A stretch of DNA of 64,000 nucleotides from Bifidobacterium sp. ESL0790 (GTDB taxonomy: Bacteria > Actinomycetota > Actinomycetes > Actinomycetales > Bifidobacteriaceae): the NCBI RefSeq assembly GCF_029395435.1, contig NZ_CP113915.1, positions 2,190,805 through 2,254,804 of the forward strand, in the 5' to 3' direction. Within the stretch, counting starts at the first letter, position 1. Each line of letters starts with the position of its first letter. Of the stretch, positions 46,466 through 55,110 are shown piece after piece. The position numbers and the translations under genes are program-made. The notes beneath the pieces were generated by a model that had not been told where the DNA came from, did no database searches, and worked only from the letters and a program-made list of their open reading frames with translations.

Positions 46466-46703
46466 TTTTCCACAACTGTGGAAAAGTTTGTGGATAACTT
46501 GGGTATAAGTAGTGCTTTCGATGGGGAAAACTCACCGACTTATCCACAGCGTTATTCAGAAACCCTTATTTTTCAAGGGCTTGAAGCTGTGGATAATGTG
46601 GATAGTGACTTATTCACCGTGGAAAACATTTATCCACGCACCAGTGAATAACTCAGCGCTTATCCACAGTTATCCACCGCAAATTATGAAATCCTGTGGA
46701 TAA
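46466..46703. other. Dense DnaA-box cluster (candidate origin or titration site)
   Basis: Perfect TTATCCACA boxes: 46540-46548 (+), 46660-46668 (+), 46489-46497 (-), 46588-46596 (-) and 46695-46703 (-). Near-perfect copies: TTTTCCACA 46466, TGTGGAAAA 46477, TGTGGATAG 46597, TTATTCACC 46610, TTATCCACG 46630, AGTGAATAA 46643 and TTATCCACC 46670. That is twelve boxes in 238 bp, more than near dnaA itself. Confidence 0.88.
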
Positions 46704-47037
46704 CTTAGCGAGACATATCCTGCGCTCACCGTCACAAGGCCCTGCCATGGTACAGAATCAGAGCCAACGCCCAGAATGAATACCCATCATCATCGCCGAG
46801 GCTTTCTCTATTCATCCCGACGGCAGAAACAGACGAAATCAGGACCGTTCCCATCTGATATCCGCCGTCGTCTCATTTCATCGGCAGGATTCGGACAAAA
46901 TCTAGGCCATCTTCATCCGATATTCACCATTATCTAATTTCGCCGGCCGATATCGGGCAACAGATTGCCAATACAGGCACCACTTACGACAAAAACCACC
47001 TCCGGCAAAGGTCACCTGAATCAGCGACCAGACATAG
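46704..47037. repeat. Weak 60-bp direct repeat (CATCYGATAT...ATTTC units)
   Basis: Two units beginning CATCTGATATCCGCC (about 46853) and CATCCGATATTCACC (about 46914) are spaced near 60 bp, each running on to TCTMATTTC and a CGGC. A related GACGAAATC lies upstream near 46832. The unit is much more degenerate than the other repeats. No gene is visible. Confidence 0.45.
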
Positions 47038-47042
47038 CAAAA

Positions 47043-47071
47043 CGCGCCTCCCGAATCAATCGGAAGGCGCG
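47043..47071 (-). terminator. Terminator of crgA
   Basis: The stem CGCGCCTCCCGA/TCGGAAGGCGCG around a short loop (47043-47071), one mismatch, is followed on the minus strand by TTTTGCT. Confidence 0.85.
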
Positions 47072-47091
47072 CGCGACAGGTTTTTGAACGT

Positions 47092-48135
47092 TTACCGCCA
47101 CCACATGGTCATGAAGAAGCCGACCATCACAATGACGAACGCGATCAGCAGGTTCCATGCGCCGATGCCGGGAATCGGGTACTTGCTGGTGAGGTAGTAG
47201 ACGACGGCCCACGCCAGGCCGAGAATCATGAAGAAGCAGAAGAGCGGCACGAACCAGCGCGGGTTGGCCTTGGTCTTCTTGATCGTCTCCTCGACGCGCT
47301 TGGTGGTCTCCACCTGGCGCTGGGCGACGCGGCGCATCTGCGGGGTCAGGTTCTTCTTGTCGACCTTGGTGACGTCGAGCAGGGCCTCGATCTTGTCCAT
47401 TGGCAGATCCAGGTCGTCATCGTCATCATCGGTGTCGTCAGCGTCGTCGTCCGCTTCATCCTTGGCGTCATCGTCGTCAGCGTCCTTGGCGGACTTGCCC
47501 GACTTCTCGCCCTTCTTGGACTTCTTCGCGGACTTGCCGGACTTCTTGGCCTCGCCAGCCTTCTCGTCGGCGGAATCATCCTTGGCGTCTTCGGCAGCCT
47601 CAGCGGCCTCGGCGTCCTTGACCTCTTCGGTCTCGTCGGCCTTGGCATCGTCCTTCGACTTCGCCTTGGCCTTCGCCGTGGCGGACTTGCTGGTCTTCTT
47701 GGCAGCAGAAGTGGTGGACTCGGCCTTGTCGGAAGCCTTAACCGCAGGTTTCGCGGCAGTCTTCTTGGCGGCCGGCTTCGCCTTGGCTGCGGTCTTAGTC
47801 GTCGACTTCGCTGCAGTCTTGGCCGTGGACTTGGCGGCGGTGGAGGTAGTCTTCTTGGTCCCAGCGCCAGCCTTCGCCGCAGACGCAGTCTTGCTCGCGG
47901 TCTTAGTCGTTGACTTTGTCGCGGTAGTCTTCTTAGCCGCAGTGGTCTTGGTGGTAGAAGTCTTGGCAGCGGTCTTCGTACCAGCCTTCGCCGTAGTCTT
48001 GCCCGCGGCCTTCGTCGCGGCTTGCGCTTTCGGCTGGGCCTTCTTCGCCGCAGTCTTCGCGGCCCCCGTGGTCTTCGCGGATCCGGTCGCGTTCGAGGCA
48101 GCTGCGGTGCCCTTACTCAGCTCTTCGTCAGCCAT
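47092..48135 (-). CDS. crgA: CrgA cell-division protein with histone H1-like N-terminal extension
   Basis: The last 57 residues (291-347) are a CrgA domain: NPRWFVPLF, two membrane helices, IPGIGAWN between them, and a WWR end. CrgA organises the divisome in actinobacteria. Ahead of it lie about 160 residues of Lys/Ala/Thr-rich repeats (AAKKT, KTAAK, AKPAAKKTAAKP), which resemble eukaryotic histone H1 tails and bacterial HupB/Hc1-type DNA-binding tails. An acidic Asp/Glu-rich stretch (about 175-240) follows. Typical CrgA proteins are about 85-95 residues. I chose the ATG at 48133-48135 (GGAGA about 9 nt upstream); an ATG five codons earlier is possible. It is divergent from DUF881, the standard neighbour. 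Confidence 0.9.
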   Translation of the reverse strand: MADEELSKGTAAASNATGSAKTTGAAKTAAKKAQPKAQAATKAAGKTTAKAGTKTAAKTSTTKTTAAKKTTATKSTTKTASKTASAAKAGAGTKKTTSTAAKSTAKTAAKSTTKTAAKAKPAAKKTAAKPAVKASDKAESTTSAAKKTSKSATAKAKAKSKDDAKADETEEVKDAEAAEAAEDAKDDSADEKAGEAKKSGKSAKKSKKGEKSGKSAKDADDDDAKDEADDDADDTDDDDDDLDLPMDKIEALLDVTKVDKKNLTPQMRRVAQRQVETTKRVEETIKKTKANPRWFVPLFCFFMILGLAWAVVYYLTSKYPIPGIGAWNLLIAFVIVMVGFFMTMWWR

Positions 48136-48253
48136 AAGCGTAGTCTCCATTCAATCGGCTAATAGATATAGTAGTGGGTACACTCGAAACCAGCGAATAC
48201 CTGTCAATATATAGGGAACGGCAAGGGAATATCTGGGGATATTATTAGAAATC

Positions 48254-49015
48254 ATGGCAGAAGAACACGCGGGGAAACACAAGGCGAAGCGCTCACGCCT
48301 GGGCGGCGTCGCCGTTTTCGTCATTGTCGCGTTCACCGGATTTCTGCTCATGACCAACCTGCGCGTCAACAAGACCACCGTCGTCACCTCCGACACCGCT
48401 GAACTGGTGCAACAACGCGTCGGCCAGGTCAACAAACTGCAGGGCCAGGTCAAATCACTGGGCACGCAGATCAACGACCTCAACAAAATCACCAACAGCA
48501 ACACGGACAAAAAGGTCGGCGCGAGCGAGGACGCGGGTTCCGGCACCGTGCTGCCCGCGCTGCAAGGCCCCGGCCTGACCGTGACGCTCAACGATTCACC
48601 GCTCTGGGACCACATGGTCAACAGCTCCGGTTCCGCCTCCAATATCAACGATTACGTGATTCACCAGCAGGATATCGAGGCCGTGGTGAACGCTCTGTGG
48701 CACGGGGGCGCCGAGGCGATGATGATCCAGGACCAGCGGGTGCTATACAACTCCGCGATCATCTGCAAGGGCAACGTGCTGATGCTGCAGGGCAAGCAAT
48801 ATTCGCCGCCGTACACCGTCCAGGCCATCGGGCCCGCCGACCAGATGCGCGACGCTTTGAATGATTCGAAAGCAATTCAGACATATCAGGAATATGTGAG
48901 CGCGTTTGGTTTAGGCTGGAAGGTAGAGGATAAGGACAACCTGCGCTTCCCGGAGGCGCCGTTGCTGCAGACGTTGCGATACGCCAACGTGAACAAGAAC
49001 GAGGACAAGAACTAG
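48254..49015 (+). CDS. DUF881-family membrane-anchored protein
   Basis: The 253 residues have one N-terminal helix (about 17-35), a coiled-coil-like segment (about 48-80, QVNKLQGQVKSLGTQINDL), and a DUF881 domain with GPGLTVTLND and a DYVIHQQDIEAVVNALW region. The family is conserved next to crgA in actinobacteria (Mycobacterium Rv0012) and is presumed to act in division or envelope assembly; its biochemical role is unknown. It lies 2 bp before the sortase gene and so is probably cotranscribed. Confidence 0.88.
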   Translation: MAEEHAGKHKAKRSRLGGVAVFVIVAFTGFLLMTNLRVNKTTVVTSDTAELVQQRVGQVNKLQGQVKSLGTQINDLNKITNSNTDKKVGASEDAGSGTVLPALQGPGLTVTLNDSPLWDHMVNSSGSASNINDYVIHQQDIEAVVNALWHGGAEAMMIQDQRVLYNSAIICKGNVLMLQGKQYSPPYTVQAIGPADQMRDALNDSKAIQTYQEYVSAFGLGWKVEDKDNLRFPEAPLLQTLRYANVNKNEDKN

Positions 49016-49017
49016 CG

Positions 49018-50916
49018 ATGAGCGACCAGACGGACGGGTTTAGCGGGACAGACGGGCTTGACGGGACCGGGGATTTCGGCGGGACTGACGGAGCTGCTGG
49101 GGCCGCTGGTGCTTACGGAACCAACGAGACTGCCGGAACCAACGGCGAGCAGGGGCTTGGGAGAGATTTTATGGATATCGGCGAGAATGACGACGTGATG
49201 CCGAAGGGACTCTCGGGAGACGGCGCGGGCACGAGCTTAGGCATGGGCACAGGTGCAGGCGCAGACTTTGACGCACGTTCTGGTACCAGCTTTGGCGCAC
49301 AAAGCAGCTGGGAGAACGCAACGCCCTCGGATCAGCAGGTTCCGCTGCCCGGGCGCCAGGCGCGTTCCGGCGGCGGGATTTCGGACGAGACCGCGCAGGC
49401 AGACGATTTCGACGAATCACCGAATCTCGAGAACGCCTTCGAGCAGTTCCGGGACGATTCGGAATACAGGGCTGATGGCCGTCGCGCCGCGAGCGCCGCT
49501 GACGATGCCAGCAACGCTAGTAACGCCAGTAATACTAGTAATACTGCATATTCAGCGGTACCTTCGTTTGGATATAACGGTGATACCATGGCCGGGCAGG
49601 CGGCAACGCAGGCGCAAACGCAAACCGCCACAACCGCGAGTGCCACGCAATCATCCATCCTCCAAAATGCAAGCACTTTCGATGCGGGCACGGCCAACGC
49701 AACCAACTCCGCGAGCGCGACCGGCGCAACCCGAGCGGCCGACGTCGCCACTCCCCCGCGCGGCCACTCCATATATACTCATGACAACACGCAAGCCCTG
49801 AACGGCACGAACGGCGGCCGGGGCGGCGCGGCCAAAAGCAAGAATTCCAGGCTCTGGCAGACCATGGGCATTGTGGCCGAACTGCTGTTCACCATCGCGG
49901 CCGTCTGCGCGCTATATGTCGTCTGGCAAATGTGGTGGACGGGCGTGGAATCCGAGCACACCCAGATCGAGCAGCGGCAATCGGTGGGCTGGAGCAACCC
50001 GGCCACCGAGAAGAACCAGCAGATCGCGCCCGCGCAGAACGGCGCGCCTCCCGTCCAGCCGAAACAGGCCAGGCAAGGCGACCTAATCGCGCAGATCTAC
50101 ATCCCGCGCTTCGGCGACCAATGGCAGCGCAACATCGTCGAGGGCATCGACATGCCGGAACTCAACGAGCACGGCATCGGCCATTATCCGCAGTCGCAGA
50201 TGCCCGGCCAGGTCGGCAATTTCGCGGTCGCGGGGCATCGCAACGGCTATGGGCAGCCGCTTGGCAACGTCGACAAACTCGACGCCAAGGCCGGCGACAC
50301 GATCATCATCCGCACGAAGGATTACTGGTACGTCTACCAATACACCGGCTACGAAATCGTGACGCCCGACCAGATTCGCGTGATCGCGCCGAACCCGCAC
50401 AGTCCGATGTCGCCGGCCACGCAGCGGCTCATCACGCTGACCACCTGCGAGCCGAAATACTCCACCCCCACCCACCGTTGGATCACCTACGGCAAACTCA
50501 AGTATTGGGCCAAGGTCTCCGACGGCATTCCACAGGAGCTGGCGCGGCAGGGCGCGAACGGGCAGGTGCAGTTCATCAACAACGGCAAGACGTCGCCCGT
50601 GGCCAAAATCAGCTCGCTCATCCCACTGATCCTCGGGATTTTGATGGTCTACCTGGTGCTGTTCCTCGCGGCGGCGATTGTGTGGCGCTGGCCGCTGCGC
50701 AAGGCGATTTGCCTCGGCGAGCACAAAAAGCCGGACGTCAGCATTTACGGCGGGCTTTCGCGCTTGCAACCCGGCGTCAAACCGGTGCGGATTTTGCTGG
50801 TGGTGTTGCTGTTGGCCGCGGTCGCGCTTTCGCTCTTCCAGTGGGTGTTCCCGTGGGCCGCGCAAAATATACCATTACTCCACCAAATGTCTAATTACGT
50901 GGCAATCAACCAATAA
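49018..50916 (+). CDS. srtE: Class E-type sortase with long disordered N-terminus
   Basis: This 632-residue membrane sortase opens with about 275 Gly/Ala/Asp/Ser/Thr-rich residues containing repeats such as NASNTSNT, then a helix (about 285-308), then the catalytic domain: His407 in VAGHRNG, Cys477 in LTTCEPKYS and Arg487 in HRWITYG. Two further helices (about 540-565 and 590-610) follow, which is unusual. Class E sortases process LAxTG/LPxTG housekeeping substrates in actinobacteria, so this enzyme could anchor the LPFTG protein at the window start (inference). It lies 2 bp after the DUF881 gene. Confidence 0.9.
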   Translation: MSDQTDGFSGTDGLDGTGDFGGTDGAAGAAGAYGTNETAGTNGEQGLGRDFMDIGENDDVMPKGLSGDGAGTSLGMGTGAGADFDARSGTSFGAQSSWENATPSDQQVPLPGRQARSGGGISDETAQADDFDESPNLENAFEQFRDDSEYRADGRRAASAADDASNASNASNTSNTAYSAVPSFGYNGDTMAGQAATQAQTQTATTASATQSSILQNASTFDAGTANATNSASATGATRAADVATPPRGHSIYTHDNTQALNGTNGGRGGAAKSKNSRLWQTMGIVAELLFTIAAVCALYVVWQMWWTGVESEHTQIEQRQSVGWSNPATEKNQQIAPAQNGAPPVQPKQARQGDLIAQIYIPRFGDQWQRNIVEGIDMPELNEHGIGHYPQSQMPGQVGNFAVAGHRNGYGQPLGNVDKLDAKAGDTIIIRTKDYWYVYQYTGYEIVTPDQIRVIAPNPHSPMSPATQRLITLTTCEPKYSTPTHRWITYGKLKYWAKVSDGIPQELARQGANGQVQFINNGKTSPVAKISSLIPLILGILMVYLVLFLAAAIVWRWPLRKAICLGEHKKPDVSIYGGLSRLQPGVKPVRILLVVLLLAAVALSLFQWVFPWAAQNIPLLHQMSNYVAINQ

Positions 50917-51063
50917 GGTTTCAGCGGGGATCGGCCAGTTCAGAGCGCCTTCACTCACCTTGCGCACACCGATTGTGACGACCGAACGTCACACGGCGCA
51001 ATAGGCGTTTATTCCCGTTGCGCCCAAAGCTCAGACCGTGGCGGCTGATGTTATGGTGGACGC

Positions 51064-52059
51064 ATGGCACAAGAGCAAACACAGCAAAGCAACGACGTAC
51101 GAGACGTCATTATCATCGGTTCGGGCCCGGCCGGCTACACCGCCGCGATCTATCTGGGGCGCGCCGGCTACAAGCCGACCGTTATCGCCGGCGCGATCAC
51201 GCCCGGCGGCCAGCTCGTCAACACCACCGAGGTGGAGAACTACCCCGGCTTCCCCGATGGAGTGATGGGGCCGGACCTCATGGACAACATGCAGAAGCAG
51301 GCCGAGAAGTTCGGCGCGGAGATCATTTGGGACGACGTGGTGTCCGTCGATTTTGGCGCGGACAGCGCTGACGGCAGCGACGGCAAGGCTACCGGCGCGA
51401 TTAAAACCGTGACCTGCGACCAGGGCGACGTGCTACGCGCCCGCGCGATCGTGGTGACCACCGGCTCCAACTTCCGCAAGCTGGGCGTGCCCGGCGAGAA
51501 GGAATACTCCGGCAAAGGTGTTTCATATTGCGCCACGTGTGACGGCTTCTTCTTCCGCGGCAAGCCCATCGTGGTCGTCGGGGGCGGCGATAGCGCGTTC
51601 ACCGACGCCGAGTTCCTTACCCGGTTTGGCACGTCCGTCACCATCATCCACCGCCGCGACGAGTTCCGCGCCTCGAAGATCCTAGTCGATCGCGCCGAGG
51701 CCAACGAGAAGATCTCGTTCCTCAAGAGCTCTGTCGTCACCGAGGTCAATGGGGAGAACGGCAGCGCCACTTCCGTCACGGTGAAAAACGTGAAAACCGG
51801 CGAGACCACCGAGGTGCCGGCCAGCGGCGTATTCGTCGCCATCGGCCACACTCCCGCCACGTCGTTCCTCGACGGCGCGCTGAAGCTGGACGCTCAGGGC
51901 TACATCGAGGTCGACGGCGCTTCCACCCGGACTTCGGTTCCTGGCGTTTTCGCCGCTGGTGACGTGGTCGACAGCGTCTACCGCCAGGCCATTTCGGCCG
52001 CCGGCATGGGCTGCCGCGCCGCGCTCGATGCCCAGGACTACCTCAACGAATTGCAATGA
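51064..52059 (+). CDS. trxB: Thioredoxin reductase
   Basis: This NADPH- and FAD-dependent disulfide reductase is 331 residues long. It has the FAD motif GSGPAGYTAA (19-28), redox-active CATC at 156-159, NADPH-binding GGGDSAFTDA and HRRDEFRAS, and the C-terminal FAD motif GVFAAGDVVD. It maintains thioredoxin and cytoplasmic thiols. Its placement before parB and near the chromosomal origin is typical of actinobacteria. A strong terminator follows at 52110. Confidence 0.97.
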   Translation: MAQEQTQQSNDVRDVIIIGSGPAGYTAAIYLGRAGYKPTVIAGAITPGGQLVNTTEVENYPGFPDGVMGPDLMDNMQKQAEKFGAEIIWDDVVSVDFGADSADGSDGKATGAIKTVTCDQGDVLRARAIVVTTGSNFRKLGVPGEKEYSGKGVSYCATCDGFFFRGKPIVVVGGGDSAFTDAEFLTRFGTSVTIIHRRDEFRASKILVDRAEANEKISFLKSSVVTEVNGENGSATSVTVKNVKTGETTEVPASGVFVAIGHTPATSFLDGALKLDAQGYIEVDGASTRTSVPGVFAAGDVVDSVYRQAISAAGMGCRAALDAQDYLNELQ

Positions 52060-52109
52060 GCGTGTGCGAGGCTCGCAAGCTGTGTCTAACGTGACACAGC
52101 TTCACTAAC

Positions 52110-52156
52110 AAGTGGGCGGCCATCCCTTCTCGGGATTCAGCCGCCCACTTTTTTAT
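52110..52156 (+). terminator. trxB terminator
   Basis: A long stem AAGTGGGCGGC / GCCGCCCACTT encloses a second ATCCC/GGGAT stem, followed by TTTTTATATTTT. An almost identical copy (38 of 41 positions) lies at 52488-52528. Confidence 0.92.
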
Positions 52157-52407
52157 ATTTTAGGTTTAGCCGAAAAGAACCGAGCAGAATGAGAGCTTCG
52201 CTAGGCTATAACCAAAATATTAGTTTTAGAATCCGGTTCCTAACATTCATGTGCTTGTTCAACTCCATCTGTGTCTGACGCCAAAGCTTGATTTGCCCGC
52301 GCCGACTGTGGGTTCGTCCGTGTTGACAGTTGCGGGAAGGCTTTCATCTTCAAGCACGCCCTCATTCCTTAAGACCACCTCCCTAAAACCGCGAAGAAAA
52401 ATAACAG

Positions 52408-52470
52408 GACGAGACGCCTGCTCTCACAAGGCCAAACCCCGATCATAAACCAAATATTTGGCCTATAATT
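52408..52470 (-). repeat. Inverted partial copy of the GTTATAGGCC repeat
   Basis: Read on the minus strand it runs TTATAGGCCAAATATTTGG, then GGGGTTTGGCCTTGTGAGAG and on to GGCGTCTCG, matching the units at 55931, 57607 and 57836. Confidence 0.8.
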
Positions 52471-52487
52471 CCAACTTTCGCAGTTGC

Positions 52488-52535
52488 AAGTGGGCGGCCA
52501 TCCCTTCTCGGGATTTGGCCGCCCATTTGTTTTTG
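52488..52535 (+). terminator. Duplicate of the trxB terminator
   Basis: The same 41-bp hairpin as at 52110 differs at three positions and is followed by TTGTTTTTG. It lies at the 3' side of parB, in the orientation opposite to parB, so it is probably a duplicated segment rather than a parB terminator. Confidence 0.8.
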
Positions 52536-52543
52536 CTTTAAAT

Positions 52544-52559
52544 TGTTTCACGTGAAACA
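52544..52559. promoter_or_regulatory. parS site
   Basis: A perfect TGTTTCACGTGAAACA palindrome, 30 bp past the parB stop. ParB loads here (family knowledge). Confidence 0.95.
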
Positions 52560-52588
52560 TTTTTGCTGAATCACGGTGATGCCAGGCT

Positions 52589-54037
52589 TCACACCCAGCC
52601 AGATTCTTTCTTTTGAGCATTGTTAGGCATCAAAAGACCGAGAATTCGATCCATGTCCTCTGGAGACGAGAACACGATTTCGATCTTTCCGTGCTTTTTA
52701 TTGCCCTTGATAGCCACCTTGGTGTCGAAACGGTTCTCCAGATTGCGCTGGATAGGCGATTCACTCCATGGATTCGCCTTCTTATGGTCCTTCTGCTGCT
52801 CCTTCTGGCTGCCATCCATCGACTTCATCGCCACGATTTCCTCGGTGCTGCGCACTGAGAGACCTTCGGCGATGATGCGGTTGGCCAGCTTATCCATCTC
52901 TTCAGGCGTGGAGAGACCAAGCAATGCCCTCGCATGGCCAGCGGAAAGCACACCCGCAGCCACCTTCTTCTGCACAGCCGGCGGCAGATTGAGCAGACGC
53001 AACATATTCGCGATCTGCGGACGAGATTTCGACACCGAATGCGAAAGCTGCTCCTGGGTCAGGCCGAAATCATCCATCATCTGCTGATATGCGGCGGCCT
53101 CCTCAAGCGGATTCAACGCCACGCGATGCAGGTTCTCAAGCAACGCATCCCTCAGCATCTCGTCGTCAGTCGTCGTCTTCACGATGGCCGGAATCGTTTT
53201 CAAACCAGCAAGATGGGCGGCACGCCAACGACGCTCCCCCATGATGAGCTCGTATTCGCTATCGAACCCTTGCTGCTTCTGCTTGACGTTCTTGCCGACA
53301 ATGGTCAGGGCGCTCTGCTGCAGCTTCTGATCCTTGGGCCGCTTGCGAACCACAACCGGCTGCAGCACACCGACTTCCTTCAACGAGGCAGCGAGCTCAC
53401 GCAGCTCGTCCTCATCAAAGATGCTACGAGGCTGATGAACATTCGGGCCAATCTGGTCAAGACGCAGCTCAACAAGGTATCCGCCTTGCACTGGCTTCAA
53501 ACCCTCAGTGCTTGGCGCAGATTCGGCGCTATTTTTGCTTTCCGATTCCTTATTATTCTGTTGCTTCCCCTTGGGGACAACTGCACCACCGAAAAAGACA
53601 TCGCTCGGCCCAGCTATGCCGTCGAACGAAGGCATCGACCTTCTTTTCTTGCCTTTGTTCCGCGATGTTTCACGTGAAACATTCTTCCTCAGATTCTTCT
53701 TCGTTCCAGCTGTGTTCGACTTACCGGTTTTCCTCAATGTTTCACGTGAAACATTTTCTTTCGCCACTGTTTCAGACTTCGCTGTAGCTGGCTTTATAGC
53801 GTTAAAATCCTTGGAGCCAGACGCTTTGCTCTTCGCTGACTCCTTGGACGTGGCTTTGCCACCAGAAGGAGATGTTTCACGTGAAACATTCTGCTTTGAG
53901 GCTTGCCCCTTCTCCGAAGCGAGCTTGTTTGCAGCCGTCTCCTCAGACTTCGTCACCGGCTGAGCCTGATTCGGATCGCCAGGAAGTGCAGGGAATAATG
54001 CACCGAGCCCCTTGCCTAAACGTGACTTCGATGCCAT
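52589..54037 (-). CDS. parB: Chromosome-partitioning protein ParB with parS sites in its own coding sequence
   Basis: This CTP-dependent clamp binds parS and spreads to form the partition complex. The 482 residues begin SKSRLGKGLGALFP (the ParA-interacting start), then a Lys/Ser/Thr-rich linker (about 25-185), then the N-domain (LRLDQIGPNVHQPRSIF, GERRWRAAHLAGL), the helix-turn-helix core (GLTQEQLSHSVSKSRPQIANMLRL) and the dimerisation end. The linker contains NVSRET at 50-55, 95-100 and 119-124, each encoded by an AATGTTTCACGTGAAACA-type sequence, so three parS sites lie inside the gene. It starts 1 bp after the parA stop, hence operon parA-parB. Confidence 0.97.
   Translation of the reverse strand: MASKSRLGKGLGALFPALPGDPNQAQPVTKSEETAANKLASEKGQASKQNVSRETSPSGGKATSKESAKSKASGSKDFNAIKPATAKSETVAKENVSRETLRKTGKSNTAGTKKNLRKNVSRETSRNKGKKRRSMPSFDGIAGPSDVFFGGAVVPKGKQQNNKESESKNSAESAPSTEGLKPVQGGYLVELRLDQIGPNVHQPRSIFDEDELRELAASLKEVGVLQPVVVRKRPKDQKLQQSALTIVGKNVKQKQQGFDSEYELIMGERRWRAAHLAGLKTIPAIVKTTTDDEMLRDALLENLHRVALNPLEEAAAYQQMMDDFGLTQEQLSHSVSKSRPQIANMLRLLNLPPAVQKKVAAGVLSAGHARALLGLSTPEEMDKLANRIIAEGLSVRSTEEIVAMKSMDGSQKEQQKDHKKANPWSESPIQRNLENRFDTKVAIKGNKKHGKIEIVFSSPEDMDRILGLLMPNNAQKKESGWV
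53666..53681. promoter_or_regulatory. parS site inside parB (codons 119-124)
   Basis: A perfect 16-bp palindrome read as NVSRET in the ParB frame. Confidence 0.93.
53738..53753. promoter_or_regulatory. parS site inside parB (codons 95-100)
   Basis: A perfect 16-bp palindrome read as NVSRET in the ParB frame. Confidence 0.93.
53873..53888. promoter_or_regulatory. parS site inside parB (codons 50-55)
   Basis: A perfect 16-bp palindrome read as NVSRET in the ParB frame. Confidence 0.93.
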
Positions 54038-54038
54038 A

Positions 54039-54986
54039 TTACTTCCTCTCCTGTTTCTTCGTGCTCAATGCCGACAATACTGATTTAGATCTACGAGCAA
54101 TCTCGAGAGCCGCTTCGCGATATGCAATCGCACCCATCCCCTTGGGGTCATAAGCTATCGCGCTCTTCCCAAAACTCGGTGCCTCGGAAATCTTCACCGT
54201 CCTGGGGATAGTGGTTTTCAATACGATACTTGGATAGTGCTCTTTAACTTTCTCAAAGATTTCTTTGCTCAGCAGGGTACGCCGATCGAACATCGTCACG
54301 AGCATGGTCGAAACCAGAAGAATAGGATTGTAATGTTCCTGCACCAGGCCGATGGTATTGATCAGCTGCCCCAGCCCTTCAAGCGCGTAGTACTCGGCCT
54401 GAATGGGAATAAGCACTTCAGTGACGGCGCACATCGCATTGATCACCAGCAGACCTAGACTGGGAGGGCAATCTACTATGACATAGTCATAGTGCTCATC
54501 GCTTGTCTTGATAAATTCCTGAAGAGCGTTTTTAAGCAGGTTGTTGCGGTCCTGCATATCGGCGACCTCGAGCTCGGCGCCGCTCAAATCAATGGCCGCC
54601 GGAACGATATCAAGCTTCGGGAAATCTGGGCACTGCTGCTTGACCTCGGCGATCTTCTTGCGCCCTTCCAAGACGTCATATGTGGAAGGCTCACCGGAAT
54701 TGTGCTTGGCACCCAACGCCGTTGAGGCATTGCCCTGGGGATCCATGTCCACCACGAGGACCTTCGCTCCCCCGAGCGCAAGAGCTGCGGAGATATTGAC
54801 TGTAGTCGTGGTTTTGCCGACGCCGCCCTTTTGGTTGGCAACTGCGATGAAACGGGTTTCAGCCGGTTTGGGGAATTTTGTTTTATTGAGTGCTTCGTAT
54901 TGTGCGGACAACTCAGCCATCTCGCTACCAAGCGAGTTGGCATCCCCACCAAAGATTCTTCTAATGGTTTCCGCAGCAGATTCCAT
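54039..54986 (-). CDS. parA: Chromosome-partitioning ATPase ParA (Soj)
   Basis: This deviant Walker ATPase uses ATP-driven nucleoid binding to separate ParB-parS complexes. From ATG 54986 it has 315 residues with KGGVGKTTT at 53-61, VDMDPQGNAST, DYVIVDCPPS and the C-terminal helical block. I prefer ATG 54986 because GGGAG lies about 10 nt upstream; a GTG at 55043 preceded by AAGAG would add 19 residues. It is the first gene of the parAB operon. The upstream region holds a DnaA-box cluster and a parS site, so its promoter may respond to DnaA or ParB (inference). Confidence 0.95.
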   Translation of the reverse strand: MESAAETIRRIFGGDANSLGSEMAELSAQYEALNKTKFPKPAETRFIAVANQKGGVGKTTTTVNISAALALGGAKVLVVDMDPQGNASTALGAKHNSGEPSTYDVLEGRKKIAEVKQQCPDFPKLDIVPAAIDLSGAELEVADMQDRNNLLKNALQEFIKTSDEHYDYVIVDCPPSLGLLVINAMCAVTEVLIPIQAEYYALEGLGQLINTIGLVQEHYNPILLVSTMLVTMFDRRTLLSKEIFEKVKEHYPSIVLKTTIPRTVKISEAPSFGKSAIAYDPKGMGAIAYREAALEIARRSKSVLSALSTKKQERK

Positions 54987-55110
54987 ACGTTTAACACTCC
55001 CTACATCTGGACGCCGCTCAATCACATACCGTGGGATTTTCACAGCACTCTTATTTCTTTAGTTATTCCAGTTTCCTCATTCGTATGGACAGATTTTGAC
55101 AAAATCTCAG

